Assembly: GCA_022826345.1 (NCBI GenBank)
Contig: JAJDVB010000028.1
Coordinates: forward strand, 1-12,787
Direction: 5' to 3'
From: Alphaproteobacteria bacterium
GTDB taxonomy: Bacteria; Pseudomonadota; Alphaproteobacteria; UBA828
DNA length: 12,787 nt
Below the pieces are notes generated by a model. The model worked only from the letters and a program-made list of their open reading frames with translations, was not told the DNA's origin and did no database searches. A program made the translations under genes and the position numbers. Positions 1-6,072 of the stretch are shown here, one piece after another (positions within the stretch are counted from its first letter, which is position 1; each line of letters begins with the position of its first letter).

Positions 1-137
1 CAGGACGCCGGCCACAAGCGGGCGCGCCATCTGAGGCAGCCAATCTGTGACTGGTTTGCTTGAGCTGTGTGAAGGGAAACTTTCATGCACAGTTCTGAGG
101 GGAGGGGGCTGCCAGCAATGGCACCTCCTTACCCGAC
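1..137 (+). mobile_element. Group II intron, 3' end (domains V-VI; 5' part outside window)
   Basis: This is the 3' terminus of a self-splicing, retromobile group II intron on the plus strand. Domain V is a 34-nt hairpin at 62-95. An 8-bp lower stem (62-69 with 88-95) carries the catalytic AGC triad at 63-65, and a small bulge leads to an upper stem capped by a GAAA loop at 76-79. Domain VI follows at about 99-137, with a TGCCA/TGGCA stem around GCAA and an unpaired A at 131, seven bases from the end, in the place of the branch-point adenosine. The intron ends in the expected AY dinucleotide (136-137). The reverse transcriptase/maturase gene must lie upstream, outside the window. No coding sequence is recognised in 1-60. 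The match to the domain V consensus is strong; the class of the intron cannot be settled from this piece. Confidence 0.87.
62..95 (+). ncRNA. Group II intron domain V catalytic hairpin
   Basis: This is the catalytic core of the intron RNA and is 34 nt long, the canonical size. Bases 62-69 pair with 88-95, including one G-U pair opposite the third base. Bases 73-75 pair with 81-83 and 74-80 form the GAAA-capped tip. The AGC triad needed for metal binding is intact, so this domain looks functional rather than decayed. Confidence 0.85.
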
Positions 138-480
138 TAAATAATCCAGATATTTCTGTTTGCGAGAAAATGGGCTGAGGAGGTGTTTTTCGGACGATCG
201 CGTTGTCTCGCTCCTTACGTATCGGCTCGGTGAAAGAACAATCGGGAACCGATACACGGATGATCAGCAATGATGCGGCTAACATGAAGACCAGCGTGTG
301 CGTTGCGCGCAGCACGTCTGGCGACAACTGCGGAGGTAGCAGGATGAGCTTTATGGACACGGTACGGGTTGCACTGCGCGGAACAGGAGTGACGGTCGTG
401 AAGGTGCCGGGGATGAACGGCAAGGCGAACGAAATACCTTCGTACGAGGGCTTGACATCCTCGCCTGACCCGGGTGGTAA
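138..480. other. 343-bp stretch without a recognised gene
   Basis: This region lies between the intron 3' end and the octamer repeat, so 138 onward is the intron's 3' exon. No product is recognised. Two frames are open over its length. One is on the plus strand from a TTG at 203 through the repeat to 589. The other is on the minus strand with codons in register with 481-483, open from the repeat down through 138 and on to the window edge. The minus frame has fairly GC-rich third positions and could be a gene remnant, but no family motif is visible. A GAGGAGG ribosome-binding-like sequence at 177-183 is not followed by a useful start. The last 30 bases hold the promoter-like sequence listed separately. 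Confidence 0.45.
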
Positions 481-483
481 AAT
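452..483 (+). promoter_or_regulatory. Candidate promoter upstream of the octamer repeat and adhesin
   Basis: A perfect -35 hexamer TTGACA lies at 452-457. TAAAAT at 478-483 is preceded by TGG, giving an extended -10 (TGn) element. The spacer is 20 bases, longer than the usual 17, although an extended -10 can tolerate a poor spacer. Transcription would start near 490, inside the repeat, so repeat number would set the length of the 5' leader of the adhesin mRNA. This is an inference from consensus matches only. Confidence 0.4.
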
Positions 484-589
484 GGCCGCCGAGCCGCCGA
501 GCCGCCGAGCCGCCGAGCCGCCGAGCCGCCGAGCCGCCGAGCCGCCGAGCCGCCGAGCCGCTCCATCTGCGTTCGGGCTTCGGCCATGA
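482..589 (+). CDS. Possible leader peptide reading through the octamer repeat
   Basis: This 35-residue frame starts at ATG 482, immediately after the -10-like sequence, with a GGGTGG stretch a few bases upstream. It encodes a repeat of Ala, Glu, Pro, Ser and Arg, because three 8-bp units make one 8-residue peptide period. It ends at TGA 587-589, and that stop overlaps the ATG (586-588) of the autotransporter as ATGA, the usual geometry for translational coupling. The same frame is open further upstream to a TTG at 203. If transcription begins near 490, as the promoter call suggests, this ORF would not be fully transcribed and an upstream promoter would be needed. Its value is mainly as a possible repeat-length reader; expression is unproven. 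Confidence 0.25.
   Translation: MAAEPPSRRAAEPPSRRAAEPPSRRAAPSAFGLRP
485..561 (+). repeat. Perfect 8-bp tandem repeat, unit GCCGCCGA, about 9.6 copies
   Basis: Nine complete head-to-tail copies of GCCGCCGA run from 485 to 556, followed by a partial unit to 561, with no mismatch. The array ends 24 bases before the autotransporter start codon. The unit length is not divisible by three, so each unit gained or lost by slipped-strand mispairing shifts the frame. With the present number, the frame from ATG 482 stops at 589. Loss of one unit or gain of two would join it in frame to the adhesin. Such arrays at the 5' end of surface-protein genes are the hallmark of contingency loci in other bacteria; its role here is inferred. 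Confidence 0.95.
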
Positions 590-3500
590 GCGCGCCTGCA
601 TGGGACCGCTCCCGCCCGCCGGTCTTTCCGTCTGATTGTTCCGCTTCCGCCCGCCGGAGCCCAGCATCCGGTCAGTCCCCTTCTTCCTCCGACAGGCTCG
701 ACTGTTCCGCGCCCCGCACCGCCGCGGGCGTTCGTCATGCCGCCCGCCGCCTGCGACGTGGCCTGCTGTCGGTCCTGCTCTGCCTCCCGCTACTGACGGT
801 CTTCGCTGCCTCGGCCGCCGCGCAAGGCACCGTGACATTCACCGGCCTCGCCCAATCGGTGTCTTCGGGGTTTTACCCCGGGTCGGACGACGGGAGCGGG
901 ACCTACTCCGTGAGCGAGAGCGTCGGCTCCGTATGGGTGGAGGTCGAGTTGAGCGATGCCCCGGAGGGGGGCGATCCTCTCTCCGTCCTTGTCCGGGTGA
1001 AGAAGTCCGGCACGACAGCCACATCCGGGCAAGACTACATCAATGGCAATGGAGCGCTTGGCTGGTCTGCGCAATTCAGCGGCACCAGACGCAAGGCGCG
1101 TTTCCAGGTCCCGATCGTCGACGACGGGATCGCCGACGACAAGGAGACGCTGACGCTCGAGATCTACAATGTCAGCGCCTGTTGCGACAGCAGGTTCAGC
1201 CCGGTTGTCGGCACGGACTCCAATGGCCAGCCCTCGCACGGCTTCGGCGCCAACACCGGCGCGCTCGGGGAATACACGATCACCATCCGCGACTACACGA
1301 GCACCACCGCCGGCGACCATGTCGCGGTGTGGCTGTCGAAGGGCACCTACGAAGTGACCGAGGGCGAGGCGCTTGAGGCGACCGTCCACTTGGAGCATCC
1401 GCGGGATGCGGATACCACGATCAGCCTGACCGAGAGGTCCGGCACGGCCACGTCCGGGACCGACTACACCGCCGGCCCGTACTCCGTCACGATCCCGGCG
1501 GGCAGGACGAGCGCCGCGTTCACGTTTCAGACCACGCAGGATACGGAAGAAGAAACAGCTCCGGAGACGTTTCACCTGCGGATCGACGATAGCAGCCTGC
1601 CGGCAGGGTTCGTGACGCCGGACGGGACCGGCACGCCGGAGGAGGCCGCCGTCAACATCGTCGACGACGAATACACCTTCTGTTTCGACAAAGATAGCTA
1701 TTTGGTTTACGAGGGCGAGGAAGTGGTTGCGAGGGTCGATTTCTCGCGGCCGTTACCGCAGGATGGCCTCTTCCGGTTCCGCTACGTCAATCGGAACGCC
1801 AGCGACAGCGACTACACGCGAGTGCTCGACTACCCGAACTTTGTCCAACTCCCCGCGGGGACGGAGAGTTATACGCTCAGGCTCCCGGTCGCCGAGGACA
1901 CCCTGTACGAGATCAACGAGCTTCTCAATATCGCGGCCCTTCCGCCAGTTTTTCCGGATGGAACACCCGAATGCACAGCGGACATCATCATCAAGGATAA
2001 GAGCCGCGACGTGGATTTCCAGGCCGCCGCCTACACGGCCCATGAGGGCCGGGAGGCGGAGGTGGGGATCCGCGTGGTCGAACGGGAAACCGACGACCTC
2101 ATGGGGCTCCGCAAGCCGGTCACGCTGCACATCGCCGCAAAGGGCACGGGCAGTGCCACCGCGGGCACGGACTACGCGGCGGGCCCGTGGACCCTGACCA
2201 TCCCGGCGGGGGCCTCCAGAGGCATCCTGCGGATTCCGATCCATGCGGACGGGGCCAATGACGACGGGGAGACCATCGATCTGGAGATCAAGCGGGCGAC
2301 AGGGGGCACCGGCGTGCAGTCCTCTCGACAGCTTGGCGACCAGGCCGGCAACGTGCTGTCCGGGAGCCTCCACGTCCGGGTGAGGGACTACGGAACGCCG
2401 GCCTGGGCCGAGGGCGACGCGACGGTGACGATCCAGGGCGCGTCGGGGGCCCCGTCGGGCACGCCGATGGTGTGGATCGAGGCCGGCCCGCAGGTGTCCG
2501 AGGGCAATCCCGCCACCTTCACGCTGAAGGCCAGCCCGGCGCCGCTTGCGCCCCTGGATGTCAGCGTCCATGTCGGGGAATCCGAGGTGTCCCACGACCT
2601 GACCGATCCGTTCAGCACGATCAGGCGGCATCTGGCGAAGGAGCATCAGGGCCTGCGAGTGGCGACCATCGGCACCACCGGGAGCACCGTCTTCGAGGTA
2701 CCGACGCAGACGAACGGATCGGCCAACACCAGCACGGTCCGGGTGATACTGATGGACCCGTCCCTGATATTCAACGGCCGGAAGGCCGACTACCAGCCGG
2801 GCCGGCCGAGCGTGGCGTATGTCGGGGTGGACGCGGCCGTGACCCCGCGCGGGCAGCGGTCGGAGGCGCAGCAGGTGGCGGTGGCGCAGGCGCCGAGCGC
2901 GCCGGTCTCGAACCTCCGGGCGACGGCCGTCGACGCCACGAGCGCGAGTGTATCCTGGGACGCGGTACCCCACGCCACGGCCTACTCGCTGGATTGGGAA
3001 GGGGGCAGCGGGGGCGACTACATCGGCGGGGGCTCGAACGGCATCACCGGCACCTCGAAGACGATCCACCACAATGCCCCGGCGGCGATGACGCTGACGA
3101 TCCGGGTGGTCCCGTGGCATGTGGACGATGACGGCCAGGTGCAGGTCCATGACGCGCTCGCGGCCACGGTGACGCTCGCCGTGGGGCCGGCCGATCCGCT
3201 GACCGCCGCGCGGAACGCCTGCGTGCCGGCGGACGTCCGCTCGGCCGTGGAGGGCTATGCGGGCGAGACGCATTACGGCGCGGCGCATGTGAAACGCTGG
3301 AACAGGGCGCTTGCGGCCTTCGGCGACGACACCGGCGAGACGGCGATGACCGGCGACGAGGCGCAGGACATGATGGACAAATACACGGCGAAGCGCTGGC
3401 GGCCGATCGTCGAGGCCATTGAGTGCATCGAGGAGGCGGAGAAGGCTTCCAAAACAGCGTCCCTCCCCGAAATCGCGGTCTCCGGCGGCAGCGGCGTGAC

Positions 3501-6015
3501 GGAGGGGGCGTCGGCGTCCTTCACCGTCACGGCGACGCCCGCGCCGTCTTCGCCGCTTGCGGTGACGCTGACGGTCGGCCAGAGCGGCGATTTCGCCGCG
3601 TCGGGCGAGACCGGCACGCGGCAGGTGACCGTGCCCACGGGGGGCAGCGTGACCGTCCAGGTCGCCACGGTGGACGATGCGGTGCTGGAGGCCGACGGCT
3701 CGATGAGCGCGACCGTCGCAGCCGGGACCGGCTACCGGGTAGCGGCGCCGCCGGGGGATACGGCCTCGGTGGCGGTCGCCGATGACGACACGCCGGTGGT
3801 GAGCATCGCCGCCGGCGCCGGAGTGACGGAGGGCAGCCCGGCATCCTTCACCGTCACGGCCAGTCCCGCGCCCGCCGCGCCGCTGACAGTGGCGCTGACA
3901 GTGGGCCAGAGCGGGGACTATGCCGCCGCCGGCGAGACCGGCGCCAAGGAGGTGACCGTTCCGACCGGGGGCAGCGCGACCGTGCAGGTGGCGACGGTGA
4001 ACGACAGCGCGGACGAGCCGGACGGTTCGGTGAGCGTGACCGTCGGGGCCGGAACCGGCTACGCGGTGGCGGCGACGCCGAAGGATACGGCTTCGGTGGC
4101 GGTGGCCGACGACGATGCCGCGCCCCCGGTGCCCGAACTCACCATTGGCGATGTGACGGCCAATGAGAGCGACCAGCTGATGTGGTTCACGGTCACGCTG
4201 AGCCCGGCCTCGGACCGTGCGGTATCGGTCGACTACCGGACCCGGGAGTCGACTCCGGTGTCGGCGCGCAAGAACGATGACTTTCTGCAGATCGACTTCG
4301 GGGATGTCACCTTCAGTCCGGGCGAGACGAGCAAGCGGTTCTGGGTCTACATGTTCGACGACAACCACGACGAGGGATCGGAGACTTTCGAGGTCGTGCT
4401 GTCGCGCCCGACGGGCGGCGCGAGGATCGCCGACGGTGTGGGGGTGGGCACCATCGTGAACGACGACCCGATGCCGGCGGCGTTCCTGGCTCGCTTCGGT
4501 CGCACGGTGGCGGAGCAGGCGCTGGGCGGTATCAAGGATCGCATGGCAGCCCCCCGTACACCGGGCCTGCAGGCTACCGTGGCAGGTACTGCGGTCGGTG
4601 GCGGCGACCCGTCAGGCGGTGCTGCTGCGTCCAATCCAACGGTGGATCAGAGCGCCCTGATGCCTGGATTCGGTGGCGAAGGCGCGCAGCCGGGCCAGGC
4701 CCGGCTTGGCATGCCGTCCCTGACGGCGCGCGAGGCGCTTCTGGGCACCTCGTTTTCGCTCACCGACGAACAGGACGGCTTCGCCTTCTGGGGCCGGGCC
4801 TCGCATTCGACCTTCGATGGCCGTGAGGGGGACTTTTCGCTTGACGGCGAGGCGGTGACGGCCCTGCTGGGCACGGACTACGCGCGGGGCAGGTGGCTCA
4901 TGGGCCTGGCGCTTTTGCAAAGTGAGGGAAGCGGCGGCTACCGCGATACGGACGTCTATCCCCGCCTGGCCAGCCAGGACTGCCCGGCGGAGATGCAGGT
5001 CCTGTGCGAGGGCGCGGTGCGCGCGGGCGACGGCGACGTGGAGGCGTCGCTGACCGCGGCGCTTCCCTACGCAGCCCTCCAGGTTTCCGAGCGTCTGCAA
5101 CTTTGGGGCGTTGTCGGCTACGGCATGGGGTCCCTGACCCTGACGCCACAGACGTCGAGGGGTGCCATGACGACGGACCTTGACTGGCAGATGGTGGCGC
5201 CGGGTTTGCGGGGCGACCTGTTTGCGCCGGGCGGTGGCACGGCGTTGGCGGTGGTATCGGACGCCCTGTGGATGCGCACGGGTTCGGACAGGACGCGTGA
5301 CCTGGCGGCCTCGGAATCCGAGGTGACCCGGCTGCGGCTGGGTCTGGAGGGCAGTTGGCGTCTCAGCCTTGGAAGTGGGGCTGTGCTGATACCAAGGCTT
5401 GAGACGGGTGTTCGCCATGACGGTGGCGACGCCGAGACGGGCTTTGGCTGGGAATTGGGCGGCGGTCTGGGCTGGACGCATGTCAGGCTGGGCTTGTCGC
5501 TGCACGTCGAGGGCCGGGTGTTGCTGGCGCACGAGTCGGCGGACTTCCGGGACTGGGGTTTGTCGGGATCGCTTCGTTTCGACCCGGCGCCGGAAACGGA
5601 CCGGGGTCTGTCGGCGTCGCTGACGCCGCATTGGGGTACATCGTCAGGTGGCCTGGCGGCGCTTCTGGGCGACGGTACGGCGCCTGGCCTGTCGGGGTCC
5701 GATCTCTCTACACTGGGGAGTGGCGGTCGTCTTGACGCGGAGGTGGCGTATGGCCTGGCGATCCTGGGCGGCCGTGCCACGGGGACGCCGTACCTGGGCA
5801 TGGCGATGCTGGATGAGGCGCGCGAGGCGCGCTTGGGGTGGCGCATGACTCTGAGCGGTGCTGATCCTTCGATGAACTCAGGATCAGGAGTCGAAGGACG
5901 CAGGCGGCCGCATCAGGGAAGCGTGCAGTTGGGCATCGAGGGGACACGGCGCGAGGGGATGACAGGTGACGCCTCCCTGGAGCACGGCGTGATGCTGCGC
6001 CTGTCCGTACAGTGA
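586..6015 (+). CDS. Autotransporter-type surface protein with Calx-beta and fibronectin-III stalk
   Basis: This is a 1809-residue predicted outer-membrane adhesin. Residues 1-50 are Ser/Pro/Arg-rich. A signal peptide follows (Arg cluster 50-58, hydrophobic core 59-76, likely cleavage Ala79-Gln80). Calx-beta-like domains occupy about 81-238, 245-362, 362-475, 475-600 and 625-760. Next come a fibronectin-III-like domain (770-865), a Cys-containing helical segment (870-955), two near-identical Calx-beta-like units (961-1178) and another Calx-beta (1180-1293). A linker leads to a C-terminal beta-barrel (about 1379-1809). Asp-rich VDD/DDD turns suggest calcium binding. The barrel would anchor the protein in the outer membrane and display the stalk. 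No Shine-Dalgarno precedes ATG 586 and no other ATG, GTG or TTG start exists before the signal peptide, so start by coupling (ATGA) or by fusion to the upstream frame is plausible. The C-terminus ends in Gln, not the usual aromatic residue. The barrel assignment rests on architecture and remembered family motifs. Confidence 0.85.
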   Translation: MSAPAWDRSRPPVFPSDCSASARRSPASGQSPSSSDRLDCSAPRTAAGVRHAARRLRRGLLSVLLCLPLLTVFAASAAAQGTVTFTGLAQSVSSGFYPGSDDGSGTYSVSESVGSVWVEVELSDAPEGGDPLSVLVRVKKSGTTATSGQDYINGNGALGWSAQFSGTRRKARFQVPIVDDGIADDKETLTLEIYNVSACCDSRFSPVVGTDSNGQPSHGFGANTGALGEYTITIRDYTSTTAGDHVAVWLSKGTYEVTEGEALEATVHLEHPRDADTTISLTERSGTATSGTDYTAGPYSVTIPAGRTSAAFTFQTTQDTEEETAPETFHLRIDDSSLPAGFVTPDGTGTPEEAAVNIVDDEYTFCFDKDSYLVYEGEEVVARVDFSRPLPQDGLFRFRYVNRNASDSDYTRVLDYPNFVQLPAGTESYTLRLPVAEDTLYEINELLNIAALPPVFPDGTPECTADIIIKDKSRDVDFQAAAYTAHEGREAEVGIRVVERETDDLMGLRKPVTLHIAAKGTGSATAGTDYAAGPWTLTIPAGASRGILRIPIHADGANDDGETIDLEIKRATGGTGVQSSRQLGDQAGNVLSGSLHVRVRDYGTPAWAEGDATVTIQGASGAPSGTPMVWIEAGPQVSEGNPATFTLKASPAPLAPLDVSVHVGESEVSHDLTDPFSTIRRHLAKEHQGLRVATIGTTGSTVFEVPTQTNGSANTSTVRVILMDPSLIFNGRKADYQPGRPSVAYVGVDAAVTPRGQRSEAQQVAVAQAPSAPVSNLRATAVDATSASVSWDAVPHATAYSLDWEGGSGGDYIGGGSNGITGTSKTIHHNAPAAMTLTIRVVPWHVDDDGQVQVHDALAATVTLAVGPADPLTAARNACVPADVRSAVEGYAGETHYGAAHVKRWNRALAAFGDDTGETAMTGDEAQDMMDKYTAKRWRPIVEAIECIEEAEKASKTASLPEIAVSGGSGVTEGASASFTVTATPAPSSPLAVTLTVGQSGDFAASGETGTRQVTVPTGGSVTVQVATVDDAVLEADGSMSATVAAGTGYRVAAPPGDTASVAVADDDTPVVSIAAGAGVTEGSPASFTVTASPAPAAPLTVALTVGQSGDYAAAGETGAKEVTVPTGGSATVQVATVNDSADEPDGSVSVTVGAGTGYAVAATPKDTASVAVADDDAAPPVPELTIGDVTANESDQLMWFTVTLSPASDRAVSVDYRTRESTPVSARKNDDFLQIDFGDVTFSPGETSKRFWVYMFDDNHDEGSETFEVVLSRPTGGARIADGVGVGTIVNDDPMPAAFLARFGRTVAEQALGGIKDRMAAPRTPGLQATVAGTAVGGGDPSGGAAASNPTVDQSALMPGFGGEGAQPGQARLGMPSLTAREALLGTSFSLTDEQDGFAFWGRASHSTFDGREGDFSLDGEAVTALLGTDYARGRWLMGLALLQSEGSGGYRDTDVYPRLASQDCPAEMQVLCEGAVRAGDGDVEASLTAALPYAALQVSERLQLWGVVGYGMGSLTLTPQTSRGAMTTDLDWQMVAPGLRGDLFAPGGGTALAVVSDALWMRTGSDRTRDLAASESEVTRLRLGLEGSWRLSLGSGAVLIPRLETGVRHDGGDAETGFGWELGGGLGWTHVRLGLSLHVEGRVLLAHESADFRDWGLSGSLRFDPAPETDRGLSASLTPHWGTSSGGLAALLGDGTAPGLSGSDLSTLGSGGRLDAEVAYGLAILGGRATGTPYLGMAMLDEAREARLGWRMTLSGADPSMNSGSGVEGRRRPHQGSVQLGIEGTRREGMTGDASLEHGVMLRLSVQ
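3466..4119 (+). repeat. Two tandem 327-bp Calx-beta-like coding units
   Basis: Two direct repeats of 327 bp (3466-3792 and 3793-4119) each encode 109 residues. Both begin near a Val-Thr-Glu-Gly motif and end in a Ser-Val-Ala-Val-Ala-Asp-Asp-Asp motif. They share long nucleotide identities, such as the stretches for SFTVTA and TVPTGGS. They look like a recent in-frame duplication within the stalk and could recombine to change stalk length. Confidence 0.75.
5861..5898 (+). repeat. Dispersed-type palindromic repeat inside the barrel coding region
   Basis: Two overlapping perfect inverted repeats are present: CTGATCCT (5861-5868) with AGGATCAG (5880-5887), and TCCTTCGA (5865-5872) with TCGAAGGA (5891-5898). 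The sequence resembles the widespread short repeat built on CCTTCGAC..CTCAGGA that many proteobacterial genomes carry between genes. Here it lies in frame in the autotransporter (about residues 1759-1771) without breaking the frame. Only one copy is seen in this window, so its dispersal is inferred from resemblance. Confidence 0.6.
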
Positions 6016-6072
6016 TCTCCAACGTCACCCGCCTTTTCCTCGTCGGGTCTGGAGCATATCCGGCAGCACTGA

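Noticed and set aside
215..838. Minus-strand frame with Ser-Ala-Arg-Arg-Leu-Gly-Gly repeats
   Set aside because: The repeats are just the octamer array read backwards and the rest matches nothing; it overlaps the autotransporter signal peptide.
1753..4368. Long open frame of 871 codons on the minus strand
   Set aside because: It is antisense to the autotransporter, lies in very GC-rich codons where stops are rare, and is rich in Arg/His with no domain signature.
4612..5631. 339-codon minus-strand frame
   Set aside because: It is a shadow of the autotransporter barrel coding sequence with basic, low-complexity composition.
6016..6072. Intrinsic terminator between the convergent autotransporter and ankyrin genes
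   Set aside because: Only a 5-bp ACCCG/CGGGT pairing with a 12-base loop and no proper T-run is seen.
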